Origin: Pseudomonadota bacterium
GTDB lineage: Bacteria > Pseudomonadota > Gammaproteobacteria > Xanthomonadales > Xanthomonadaceae
Reading direction: 5' to 3'
NCBI GenBank assembly: GCA_023430045.1
Contig: JAEZCF010000045.1
Coordinates: 1 to 19,103 of the forward strand
Length of the DNA stretch: 19,103 nucleotides
Shown here: piece by piece, positions 6,753 to 13,658 of the stretch
Layout: each line of letters opens with the position of its first letter
Position numbering within the stretch: the stretch's first letter is position 1
Program-made: the position numbers and the translations under genes
The notes under the pieces: generated by a model
Told to the model about the DNA's origin: nothing
The model's input: only the letters and a program-made list of their open reading frames with translations
Database searches by the model: none

Positions 6753-7118
6753 CTAACTGAGCTGTTCTTCCAGGCTTCGCGTCCGGGAGGTCATTTCCTC
6801 GCCGGTGTGCCGCGTCGACGCGGGTTCGATCAGGAGTACCCAGCATTCCTCACGGGCAATCGGATTGTGGCGGACACCGCTGGGTACCGTCAGGAAGTCA
6901 CCTTCCTCAAGCTCGACCGCGCGATCTTCGAATTCGATGCGCAATGAGCCCTTCACGATGTAGAAAAGCTCATCCTGCCCGTCATGGGCGTGCCAGACGA
7001 GTTCGCCCTTGAGCTTGGCCGCTTTCAGCAGCTGATCATTGACCTGACCGATCACCTTCGGTGACCAGTGATCCGTCACGCGATCGAACGCCGACAGGAG
7101 TCTGGTTTTGGGTAACAC
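6753..7118 (-). CDS. Small cupin-domain protein
   Basis: This is a 121-residue single-domain cupin of unknown substrate. The cupin motifs are clear: ELVWHAHDGQDELFYIVKG (motif 1, His/His/Glu metal ligands) and VPSGVRHNP (motif 2, final His). They are separated by EFEDRAVELEEGDFLTV. The frame stays open upstream to 7349, but homologous proteins of this type begin shortly before a DHWSPK-like stretch. GTG 7118 gives that start and has GGAGG five bases ahead, so I chose it. The start lies inside the 3' end of the AraC gene on the same strand (83-bp overlap), so the two are likely co-transcribed. Such lone cupins are often found beside AraC regulators and oxidoreductases; its own activity is unknown. 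Confidence 0.8.
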   Translation of the reverse strand: MLPKTRLLSAFDRVTDHWSPKVIGQVNDQLLKAAKLKGELVWHAHDGQDELFYIVKGSLRIEFEDRAVELEEGDFLTVPSGVRHNPIAREECWVLLIEPASTRHTGEEMTSRTRSLEEQLS

Positions 7119-8040
7119 GTGAACCTCCGGCTGACCTGCGCGGTGATTGACCAAATGTATTCCGGAACGCGAATGCAAACGCGCTTTGCGAAGCATACCC
7201 GACACGGTTGGCGATCTGTTCCACGCTTCCGCGTCCCTGAGCGAGGAGTTGCCGCGCGAGCACCATTCGCCAGAAACGTAGATAGTCCATCGGTGGACGA
7301 CCGACACGAGCGGTAAACCTCGCAGAAAATGCAGAGCGGGACATGCCAACGCGTTCGGCGAGTCCCGGGACTGTCCAGGGGTGGTCGACGCTGCCGTGCA
7401 TGAGGGTCAGTGCCGCACCGATCCGCTTGTCACCCAGCGCGCCTATCCATCCCACGGAATGGGGGCCCGCGTCGGCTGCGTAAGCGCGGACCGCTTCCAC
7501 CAGGAGCACCTCGGCGAGCCTCATGGTGACCAGCGACCGCCCCGGACGATTCGCCTGTAATTCGATATCAAGCAGTTCAAGGACGCCGCTGACTGCGACG
7601 GCGGACGGCGGCGCGCCAGGACGCAGGAAAACGGGCAGGGCATCGAGCAGAAAACCCGCCGCCGCATCGGCCAATTGCACACTGGCCCCAACGAGCACCA
7701 CATCGTCACCGCCAAGCCGCACCGATCCACTTCCATCCCCTGGGTAGATCGAGGTGCCACTGACCGGGGGCACCGACGGGTCGCTCGCCACGACGTAGTC
7801 GGTCCGCCCAAGAAGAATCACATCGCCCGCGCTCAGCCATTCGGGCGGTTGACCGGGCAGGAGGATGCAGCATCGCCCCCGCCTCAGCGCGACGAACTTG
7901 AGTCGGTTCAGCGCGGGAAAGCACAACGACCAGGCGCCTGCCGCCTCAAGACGGCTTCCGGTCGCGGCGTCCGATCCCAGTGTGATCAGGACATCCGATA
8001 ACGGATCAGTGACTGGAATGGACGATCTCGACAATAACAT
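7036..8040 (-). CDS. AraC-family regulator with N-terminal cupin sensor
   Basis: This is a ligand-responsive transcription factor of about 334 residues. The N-terminal half (DPLSDVLITL, WSLCFPALNRLKFVALRRGRC, SAGDVILL) matches the cupin-6 type sensor of AraC proteins that neighbour oxidoreductases. The C-terminal double HTH includes HPWTVPGLAERVGMSRSAFSARF and GSVEQIANRVGYASQSAFAFAFRNTFG. ATG 8040 is preferred over an in-frame TTG two codons upstream. After the usual family end (GQSPRR) there is an extra tail of about 30 residues that overlaps the cupin gene and may reflect a lost stop codon. It is divergent from an SDR gene 62 bp away, its most likely target. Confidence 0.85.
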   Translation of the reverse strand: MLLSRSSIPVTDPLSDVLITLGSDAATGSRLEAAGAWSLCFPALNRLKFVALRRGRCCILLPGQPPEWLSAGDVILLGRTDYVVASDPSVPPVSGTSIYPGDGSGSVRLGGDDVVLVGASVQLADAAAGFLLDALPVFLRPGAPPSAVAVSGVLELLDIELQANRPGRSLVTMRLAEVLLVEAVRAYAADAGPHSVGWIGALGDKRIGAALTLMHGSVDHPWTVPGLAERVGMSRSAFSARFTARVGRPPMDYLRFWRMVLARQLLAQGRGSVEQIANRVGYASQSAFAFAFRNTFGQSPRRSAGGSRVTQNQTPVGVRSRDGSLVTEGDRSGQ

Positions 8041-8102
8041 GGCCAAACGAGCATAGCGTATCCAGAAAATGTTGCCTATGTTGATCCGGAAAGGAGATCG
8101 CC

Positions 8103-8837
8103 ATGTCCATCGCTGACAAAGTCGTCGTTGTAACCGGAGCTGGAAGCGGCATCGGGCGTGCCACCGCCCTTCATCTCGCCGCGCTCGGTGCCAAGGTCGT
8201 GTTGGGCGCGCGTCGCTCTGCGGATATTGCGGCGGTAGTCGATGAGATCGCCGCCCAAGGAGGCGAGGCCGACCATCTCGCTACCGACGTCACCCGTCGC
8301 ACGGACCTGGTCGCTCTGGTCGCACATGCGTGCGATCGCTTCGGCCGGCTGGATGTGCTCGTCAACAATGCCGGCATAAGTCCGATGTCCCGGTTCGATG
8401 CGCTGCGCGTCGAGGAATGGGATGCGGCGATCGATGTCAATTTCCGCGGCGTGCTTTACGGCATTGCCGCCGCATTGCCGGTCTTCGGTCGGCAGCGCGC
8501 CGGTCACATCATCACTGTCGTCTCAACGGCAGGGCTGCGGATCACGCCCGGCATGGGTGTCTACGCAGCGACCAAGAATGCCGTACGCACGGTCACCGAA
8601 GCACTTCGCCAAGAGGCAGGGCCGCACCTTCGTGTCACCGAGATATCCCCGGGCTTCGTTGCCACCGGGCTGGCATCTTCGATTGCGGACGAAGCGGCGC
8701 GGGATGCAACGCAGACGCGCATGAACGAGATGGCGATCGGGCCGGATGCCATTGCAAGGGCCATCGCCTTCGCCATCGATCAGCCTGCCGAGGTCGATGT
8801 CGGCAGCATCGTCGTTCGGCCTACTGCCCAGGACTGA
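8103..8837 (+). CDS. SDR-family oxidoreductase (SDR 1)
   Basis: This is a classical short-chain dehydrogenase/reductase of 244 residues, cytoplasmic, with unknown substrate. The nucleotide-binding motif TGAGSGIG is at 11-18, NNAG at 88-91, and the catalytic S141, Y154 and K158 are present (VYAATKNA). The arginines at the end of beta-2 (GARRSAD) suggest NADP(H) preference. AAGGAG at 8091-8096, six bases before the ATG, fixes the start. The gene leads a pair with the SDR at 8917 and faces an AraC regulator, so AraC-controlled induction is likely. A family-level annotation is firm; a specific alcohol or carbonyl substrate cannot be named. Confidence 0.92.
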   Translation: MSIADKVVVVTGAGSGIGRATALHLAALGAKVVLGARRSADIAAVVDEIAAQGGEADHLATDVTRRTDLVALVAHACDRFGRLDVLVNNAGISPMSRFDALRVEEWDAAIDVNFRGVLYGIAAALPVFGRQRAGHIITVVSTAGLRITPGMGVYAATKNAVRTVTEALRQEAGPHLRVTEISPGFVATGLASSIADEAARDATQTRMNEMAIGPDAIARAIAFAIDQPAEVDVGSIVVRPTAQD

Positions 8838-8840
8838 GGG

Positions 8841-8879
8841 GCGGTCGTTCACCGCGGACATCAAGCCGCTTTTTTTTTT
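8841..8879 (+). terminator. Weak hairpins followed by ten T residues
   Basis: A 5-bp stem GCGGT/ACCGC (8841-8855) and a GCGG/CCGC stem (8854-8857/8866-8869) precede an unbroken run of ten T (8870-8879), in the 79-bp gap between two SDR genes. The T-run directly after CCGC looks like an intrinsic terminator, though the stem is short. If functional, it would partly uncouple the second SDR. A homopolymer like this is also prone to length errors. Confidence 0.4.
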
Positions 8880-8916
8880 ACAACGCGCGTTCCGCGTCAA
8901 CCCTTTGGATGTGAAC

Positions 8917-9657
8917 ATGCAGATCAATCTAACGGCCAAGGTCGCGGTCGTTACCGGCGCCAGCTCCGGTATCGGCCTGGCGATCGCACGGCGACTGGTG
9001 GAGAGCGGAGCGACCGTCTTCATCACAGGCCGCAACCGCGAAACCATCGAGAAAGCGGCGACGTCGATCGGGGAGGACTGCATCGCCGTGCGTGCCGATG
9101 TCACGCGGCCCGAAGACATGCAGGCGTTGATCGACACGGTCCGCGAACGTTCCGGTCGCCTGGACATCGTTGTCGCCAACGCAGGCGTCGGTGCGAACGC
9201 GCGCTTGGGCGGCATAACGGAAGAGAAGTTCGAGGTGGTTGTTGGAACCAACCTCAAGGGCGTGATCCACACCGTCCAGGCTGCACTGCCGATGCTTCAA
9301 CCCGGCGCCTCGGTCATCCTGATCGGTTCGACAGGCTCATACGAAGCACCGCCGGCCATGAGCGTGTATGGCGCGACCAAGGCGGGTCTGGCCGCCTTCA
9401 CCAGAACCTGGATCAAGGACATCGCCGGGAGTGGCATCCGTATCAACACGATCAGCCCGGGCGCCATTGATACGCCGTCGCTGCGGGACGCGCTTGGAGC
9501 GGATCGCGCTGCCATCCGGGCGCTCGAACAGAGAAGTCCCCTTGGGCGCATCGGCACGCCGGACGAGGTGGCGAATGTCGTAGCGTTCATGGCCAGCGAT
9601 GCCGCGAGCTATATCAATGGCACCGAGCTGTATGTGGACGGAGGTCTCAAGGTTTGA
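8917..9657 (+). CDS. SDR-family oxidoreductase (SDR 2)
   Basis: This is a classical SDR of 246 residues. TGASSGIG is at 13-20, ANAG at 87-90 (a common variant of NNAG), and the catalytic S138, Y151 and K155 are present (VYGATKAG). The C-terminal YINGTELYVDGG is the usual family ending. GRNRE after beta-2 points to NADP(H). The frame is open far upstream, into the preceding SDR gene, but ATG 8917 gives the normal SDR N-terminus; its Shine-Dalgarno is weak. It lies 79 bp after SDR 1 across a T-rich terminator-like element, so co-transcription is uncertain. It ends 12 bp from the convergent CGNR gene. The substrate is unknown. Confidence 0.91.
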   Translation: MQINLTAKVAVVTGASSGIGLAIARRLVESGATVFITGRNRETIEKAATSIGEDCIAVRADVTRPEDMQALIDTVRERSGRLDIVVANAGVGANARLGGITEEKFEVVVGTNLKGVIHTVQAALPMLQPGASVILIGSTGSYEAPPAMSVYGATKAGLAAFTRTWIKDIAGSGIRINTISPGAIDTPSLRDALGADRAAIRALEQRSPLGRIGTPDEVANVVAFMASDAASYINGTELYVDGGLKV

Positions 9658-9669
9658 CGGCCTTGTCGC

Positions 9670-10248
9670 TCAACCGGCCTGACGCGCCCGGAACGCAGCC
9701 ACCTTCATGCGGTTTCCGCACAGGGCCATGCTGCACCAGCGCCGGCGATGTGACCGGGTCTGGTCATGAAACAGCAGCGTGCAGTCATGTGCTTCGCACT
9801 GCCGCACCTGCTCCAGTGGCGTATCGACCACCAGCGTCGCGATGGATCGGGCGACGGGCTCAAGAAGGCTGGCGGCGTCGTGCTGACGCGGTTGCCTTGT
9901 CATCCTGAATGACAGGTCGCTCCGATCCCATTCCAGCACCTCCATCGACTGGCCCGCGCTGAGTACATGATTCACTGCATCGGCGTCTGCACCGCCTCCC
10001 GACGTGGCTGCGTCCAGCAACGCTCGGGCCTCGCCACGCAACCGCAATGCAAGTTCCAGAAGGCCCTCGGGCGCCATATCGGCGTCGGCGGGTGCGGCCC
10101 CGGCAGCCTGCAGCCATGCCATGACGGCAGCATCATCGACAAGGCACTCACGGTGCGCCGCATCCACACCGAACGCGCTGTTGACGAAGTCGAGCGCGAG
10201 GTTGTCGGCGATGAACAGCGGAGGAGGATATGCGGGCAGGTTCGGCAT
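9670..10248 (-). CDS. CGNR zinc-finger transcriptional regulator (ABATE domain)
   Basis: This is a probable DNA-binding regulator of 192 residues. The N-terminal region (LFIADNLALDFVNSAF...) resembles the ABATE ligand/stress-sensing domain that usually precedes a CGNR finger. The C-terminal finger has C151, C156, C172 and C177, the last within CGNR (177-180), inside CEAHDCTLLFHDQTRS and WCSMALCGNRMKVAAFRAR. ATG 10248 is chosen because it begins the family-like MPNLPAYPPPLFIADN; ATG 10266 is an alternative, and neither has a Shine-Dalgarno. It is divergent from an exported alpha/beta hydrolase across a 94-bp gap packed with TGTAAC half-sites, which suggests it controls itself and that hydrolase. 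Confidence 0.85.
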   Translation of the reverse strand: MPNLPAYPPPLFIADNLALDFVNSAFGVDAAHRECLVDDAAVMAWLQAAGAAPADADMAPEGLLELALRLRGEARALLDAATSGGGADADAVNHVLSAGQSMEVLEWDRSDLSFRMTRQPRQHDAASLLEPVARSIATLVVDTPLEQVRQCEAHDCTLLFHDQTRSHRRRWCSMALCGNRMKVAAFRARQAG

Positions 10249-10256
10249 GGAAACAA

Positions 10257-10330
10257 TGTAACCCATGAATAGGTCGTTGAGTAGTTACATTCGGCCGTGT
10301 AACCTAAGTGTTCACTAATTAACGGTTACA
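10257..10330. promoter_or_regulatory. Cluster of TGTAAC operator half-sites
   Basis: TGTAAC occurs four times in alternating orientation: 10257-10262 (+), 10285-10290 (-), 10298-10303 (+) and 10325-10330 (-). The middle two form GTTACA-N7-TGTAAC. The outer ones extend into 8-bp (AATGTAAC/GTTACATT) and 7-bp (TGTAACC/GGTTACA) inverted repeats. They fill the divergent promoter region of the CGNR regulator and the hydrolase, so they are strong candidates for the regulator's binding sites. Confidence 0.65.
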
Positions 10331-10342
10331 TGGAGGGCGGCA

Positions 10343-11278
10343 ATGGCTTCGGCACGCATGATCACGGCAATGGGCCTGGCGGCACTGGTGTTGGCGGGTG
10401 GAGTGCAGGCATCGGAGGTGCAGGTCAGACACCGCTTCGAGCAGGTGGGGCCGGTGAAGGTGTTCTATCGGGAAGCCGGCAATCCGCAGGCCCCCACGGT
10501 GCTGCTGCTGCATGGCTACGCCGCGTCGTCCTTCATGTACCGCAACCTCATCCCGATGCTTGCGGACAGATACCACGTGATCGCGCCCGATCTGCCGGGC
10601 TTCGGCTTCACCGAAGCGCCTGCCCGTGGCGACTACGCGTACACATTCGAGCAGCTCACCAGGACCATCGAGCAGTTCACGGAACAGTTGAAGCTGGATC
10701 GATATGCGTTGCAGGTCTTCGACTATGGCGCACCGGTGGGCTGGCGCCTCGCACTGGCGCATCCGTCACGCGTGAGCGCCATCATTTCCCAGAATGGCAA
10801 TGCCTACGAAGAGGGGCTCGGCTCGGGCTGGGCGCCGATCCAGACGTACTGGAAGGATCCGTCCCAGGCCAACCGCGAAGCCCTTCGTGATTTTCCGACG
10901 CCAGCGTCCATCCAGTGGCAGTACCTGGAAGGTGTTCCGGACCAGAGCCTGGTCGCGCCCGATGCCATCGCGCTGGAAAGCTTCCTGGTATCCCGGCCCG
11001 GCAATGCAGAAATCCAGCTTGACCTGCTGCTGGATTACGCGTCGAACGTCGAGATGTATCCGCGGTTCCAGGCGTATTTCCGTGAGTACCAGCCGCCCAT
11101 GCTGGCGGTGTGGGGCAGGAATGATCCGTTCTTCCTGCCGGCAGGTGCGCAGGCATGGAAGCGCGATATTCCCAACGCCGATGTACGTTTCTACGATACC
11201 GGTCACCTGGCCCTGGAAACGCACGGGGTGGAAATTGGCGCCGTGATCCGCCAGTTCCTGGACCAGCATGTGAAGTAG
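10343..11278 (+). CDS. Exported alpha/beta hydrolase, epoxide-hydrolase / dehalogenase-like
   Basis: This is a secreted or periplasmic alpha/beta-fold hydrolase of 311 residues. A Sec-type leader (MITAMGLAALVLAGG) ends near VQA-SE at about residue 23. The oxyanion HG motif is at 57-58, followed by DLPGFGFTEAP. The nucleophile-elbow position holds an aspartate (D127 in VFDYGAPVGW) rather than serine, as in epoxide hydrolases and haloalkane dehalogenases. D261 (GRNDPF) and H288 (TGHLALE) complete the triad. GGAGGG five bases before the ATG supports the start. Its TAG stop is part of the first REP element. The divergent CGNR gene is its probable regulator. The substrate (epoxide, haloalkane or ester) cannot be decided from sequence. 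Confidence 0.87.
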   Translation: MASARMITAMGLAALVLAGGVQASEVQVRHRFEQVGPVKVFYREAGNPQAPTVLLLHGYAASSFMYRNLIPMLADRYHVIAPDLPGFGFTEAPARGDYAYTFEQLTRTIEQFTEQLKLDRYALQVFDYGAPVGWRLALAHPSRVSAIISQNGNAYEEGLGSGWAPIQTYWKDPSQANREALRDFPTPASIQWQYLEGVPDQSLVAPDAIALESFLVSRPGNAEIQLDLLLDYASNVEMYPRFQAYFREYQPPMLAVWGRNDPFFLPAGAQAWKRDIPNADVRFYDTGHLALETHGVEIGAVIRQFLDQHVK

Positions 11279-11457
11279 AGCGGGGCTCTGCCCCGCTGCG
11301 CGACCTGCGGTGTTTCAGCCGGGCAGAGCCCGGCACAACCGGCGCTCGTAGAGCGGGGCTCTGCCCCGCTGGGGGTAAGCCACGAGCCGGGCAGAGCCCG
11401 GCACTACGGGTATCCGCGATGGAACCGCAGGTGCAGCCGGGCAGAGCCTGGCGCTAC
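11275..11457. repeat. Cluster of five SMAG-like REP hairpins
   Basis: Two identical units GTAG + AGCGGGGC-TCT-GCCCCGCT (GTAG at 11275 and 11348) alternate with three units of stem GCCGGGC-AGA-GCCCGGC (11318-11334, 11386-11402, and an imperfect copy at 11436-11452). The last two end in CTAC (11404-11407, 11454-11457); the first has decayed to CAAC. Successive GTAG/CTAC units form inverted pairs, the common dimeric arrangement of Stenotrophomonas REPs. The cluster fills the gap between two convergent genes and probably serves as a bidirectional transcript end. Confidence 0.88.
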
Positions 11458-12365
11458 GGGGCATCCGGCGTGACTGAACCCGCCGGCTTCAGGGACGCCA
11501 CGATGCGTGCGGCATCCTTCGCCGGCGGCATTCCGAATGCCCGCACGTAGTCGCGACTGAACTGGGTTGGGCTTTCGTAGCCCACCTCATGGGCTGCAGC
11601 AGTTACGCTGAAGCCCGCACCGATGAGCCGTGTGCGTGCCTGCAGCAGGCGCACCTGTTTCTGGTACTGCAGCGGGCTCAGCGCGGTAACCGACTTGAAG
11701 TGGCGGTGAAACGCCGACAGGCTCATGGCCGCCTCACCGGCAAGCGTGTCCATCCGCAAAGGGCGCGCGTACTCGACCCGGATGCGTTGAATGACCCGGT
11801 TCACCCGCGCCAGGGCGCTGTCGGGCGTGGCGATGTCCTGCAGCATCCAGCCCATCGGCCCCTGCAACACGCGGTAAAGAATCTCGCGTTCGTACGCCGG
11901 TGCCAGCGCGGGGATATCGGCGGGCTGCTGCATCAGGCGCAGCATGCGCAGCCAGGCGTCCAGCAGTTCCGGGGTCACCCTGGCGACAGAGAAACCCGCC
12001 GCCTGCCGGCGTTCGCCGACCGCATCAGGAAGATCCGCGAGCAGGTTGGCAAGCAGCGGCGGCTGCAGTGTCAGGCTGACGGCCAGGTAGGGCGCACCGC
12101 CAGCGCTGCTGCGTACCACGCCTGCAGCAGGCAGGCCCACCGACATCACAAAGTAGCTGGCCGGATCGTAATGCAGGGTCTGCCCGCCCACGGTCATGGA
12201 TTTGCTCCCCTGCAGGATCAGGTTGACCATGGGTTCGTAGACGGCGGCGAGTTCGTGTTCCGGCACGGCGCCCTGGACCATGGCCACCCGCGGAATACCG
12301 GTCTCGGTGCGGCGGTTGCGGGCATGGGCGGCCAGTGCCCGCAGTTCGTTCAGTTGCTGATCCAT
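11454..12365 (-). CDS. AraC-family transcriptional regulator (AraC_N type)
   Basis: This 303-residue regulator has an N-terminal AraC_N-type sensor (YEPMVNLILQGSKSMTVGG at 43-61, then HYDPASYFVMSVGLPAAG) and a C-terminal double HTH at about 190-285 (RMDTLAGEAAMSLSAFHRHF and SVTAAAHEVGYESPTQFSRDY). The frame is open upstream to 12497, but ATG 12365 gives the family N-terminus, with AGGG just ahead. Such regulators commonly sit beside and control aldo-keto or short-chain reductases; here an SDR-VOC operon starts 134 bp away on the opposite strand. The TAG stop is supplied by the GTAG head of a REP element. Confidence 0.88.
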   Translation of the reverse strand: MDQQLNELRALAAHARNRRTETGIPRVAMVQGAVPEHELAAVYEPMVNLILQGSKSMTVGGQTLHYDPASYFVMSVGLPAAGVVRSSAGGAPYLAVSLTLQPPLLANLLADLPDAVGERRQAAGFSVARVTPELLDAWLRMLRLMQQPADIPALAPAYEREILYRVLQGPMGWMLQDIATPDSALARVNRVIQRIRVEYARPLRMDTLAGEAAMSLSAFHRHFKSVTALSPLQYQKQVRLLQARTRLIGAGFSVTAAAHEVGYESPTQFSRDYVRAFGMPPAKDAARIVASLKPAGSVTPDAP

Positions 12366-12424
12366 CACCCTATTGAACGTCGACGCCGGCGCGGCGGCAA
12401 CCCGGATGACAGAAACAGGCAGGA

Positions 12425-12436
12425 ATCCTGCAGGAT
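12425..12436. promoter_or_regulatory. Perfect 12-bp palindrome between AraC and SDR genes
   Basis: ATCCTGCAGGAT is a perfect palindrome and overlaps a second inverted repeat, GCAGGA-A-TCCTGC (12419-12431). It lies midway in the 134-bp divergent intergenic region. It may be an operator, but AraC proteins usually prefer direct repeats, so the binder is uncertain. Confidence 0.3.
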
Positions 12437-12499
12437 CCGTCGCGCGGCGCTGGCTGACGGCGCCTATCGTGTCCGCATGGAATCCAAAGCGAGGCATCT

Positions 12500-13243
12500 G
12501 TGAGCATCATCCTCATCACCGGAGGCAGCCAGGGCATCGGCGCCCGTACCGCCATCGAATGCGCCCGTCGTGGCCTCGGTGTCATCCTGACCTTCAACCG
12601 CAACCCGGACGCCGCGGCCGAGGTCGTCCGACAGATACTGGATGCCGGCGGCAAGGCCGTCGCCCTGCCGCTGGATGTAGCCGACGCCGGTTCCTTCGCG
12701 GGTTTCCGGAAGGCCGTTGAGCAGTCTCTGGCGGCAACATGGGGCGCCGGGCGGCTGGCAGGCCTGGTCAACAACGCCGGTCATGGTCTGTTCCAGCTGA
12801 TTGAAGCGGTGACCGAGGCGCAGTTCGACAGCCTGATGAATGTGCACCTGAAAGGCCCGTTTTTCCTGACGCAGGCGCTGCTGCCGGTGTTGGGCGAGGG
12901 CGCCAGCATCGTCAACATGACCAGTGCCACCACCCGGGTCGCCACGTCCGGTGTGGCGCCGTATGCCGCGTTCAAGGGTGGGCTGGAGGTGCTGACGCGC
13001 TACATGGCCAAGGAGTTCGGCGATCGCCGCATCCGCGTCAACTCGGTGTCGCCAGGCCCCATCCGCACCGGGCTCGGCGGTGGCCTGGATGCGGCATTCG
13101 AGGCCGCCCTGGCCTCGCAGACCGCGCTGGGGCGGGTGGGTGAGCCAGATGAGGTCGCGCGCGTGATCGCCGGGCTGCTGACCGCCGACGGTGGTTGGAT
13201 CAACGCCCAGAACATCGAAGTCGCCGGCGGCTACGTCATCTAG
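12500..13243 (+). CDS. SDR-family oxidoreductase (SDR 3)
   Basis: This is a classical SDR of 247 residues heading a three-gene operon. TGGSQGIG is at 7-14, NNAG at 91-94, and the catalytic S142, Y155 and K159 are present (PYAAFKGG; phenylalanine before the lysine is a mild variant). The C-terminus has GGWINAQNIEVAGG. TFNRNPD after beta-2 suggests NADP(H). The start is GTG 12500 with GAGG five bases upstream; the N-terminus MSIILITGG is normal for SDRs. The next gene, a VOC protein, begins 11 bp after the stop, so they are co-translated. Control by the divergent AraC protein is inferred. The substrate is unknown. Confidence 0.92.
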   Translation: MSIILITGGSQGIGARTAIECARRGLGVILTFNRNPDAAAEVVRQILDAGGKAVALPLDVADAGSFAGFRKAVEQSLAATWGAGRLAGLVNNAGHGLFQLIEAVTEAQFDSLMNVHLKGPFFLTQALLPVLGEGASIVNMTSATTRVATSGVAPYAAFKGGLEVLTRYMAKEFGDRRIRVNSVSPGPIRTGLGGGLDAAFEAALASQTALGRVGEPDEVARVIAGLLTADGGWINAQNIEVAGGYVI

Positions 13244-13254
13244 GAGAACGGCTC

Positions 13255-13656
13255 ATGCTCGATCATGTCTTCCTTACCGTCAGCGATACCGATCGCTCGA
13301 TCGCCTTCTACGAACGCGTTCTGCCCGTGCTGGGCATCACCCGACGTCTCGACTATGACGGACGCCAGGGACCACCCGGCCATCCCGACCTGAAGGGATT
13401 CGGTGCCGAAGGACGAATGTTTTTCTGGCTGCGCAAGGGAACGCCCGCGCCCGGTGCCGTGCACGTCGGTTTCGTTGCGGACTCCGAGGAGAGGGTGAAC
13501 GCCGCCCATGCCGAGGCGCTGGCGGCCGGCGCAAGCGAGATCCATGCACCGGGACCGCAGCTGCATTACGACCCACGTTACTACGCGGCGCAGGTCAGGG
13601 ATCCGGACGGCTACAGCCTTGAGTTCGTCTACAAATGTTGGCAGCACGGACAGTGA
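13255..13656 (+). CDS. VOC / glyoxalase-fold protein 1
   Basis: This single-domain vicinal-oxygen-chelate protein has 133 residues and two beta-alpha-beta-beta-beta modules. Likely metal ligands are H4 (LDHVFLTVSD), H70 (AVHVGFVAD) and E123 (DPDGYSLEFVYK). The ATG at 13255 has AGGAG overlapping the stop codon of the SDR upstream (8-nt spacing), so translation is probably coupled. The family includes glyoxalases, dioxygenases and resistance proteins, and the sequence does not say which this is. Position between an SDR and a saccharopine-DH-like gene suggests a metabolic or detoxification role. A paralogue of identical length lies at 14706-15107. Confidence 0.88.
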   Translation: MLDHVFLTVSDTDRSIAFYERVLPVLGITRRLDYDGRQGPPGHPDLKGFGAEGRMFFWLRKGTPAPGAVHVGFVADSEERVNAAHAEALAAGASEIHAPGPQLHYDPRYYAAQVRDPDGYSLEFVYKCWQHGQ

Positions 13657-13658
13657 AC

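Noticed and set aside
6618..6947. 109-residue plus-strand frame after hipA
   Set aside because: Its second half is antisense to the well-supported cupin gene. The first 130 bp do not show a recognisable domain, so I do not call a gene; a relic cannot be excluded.
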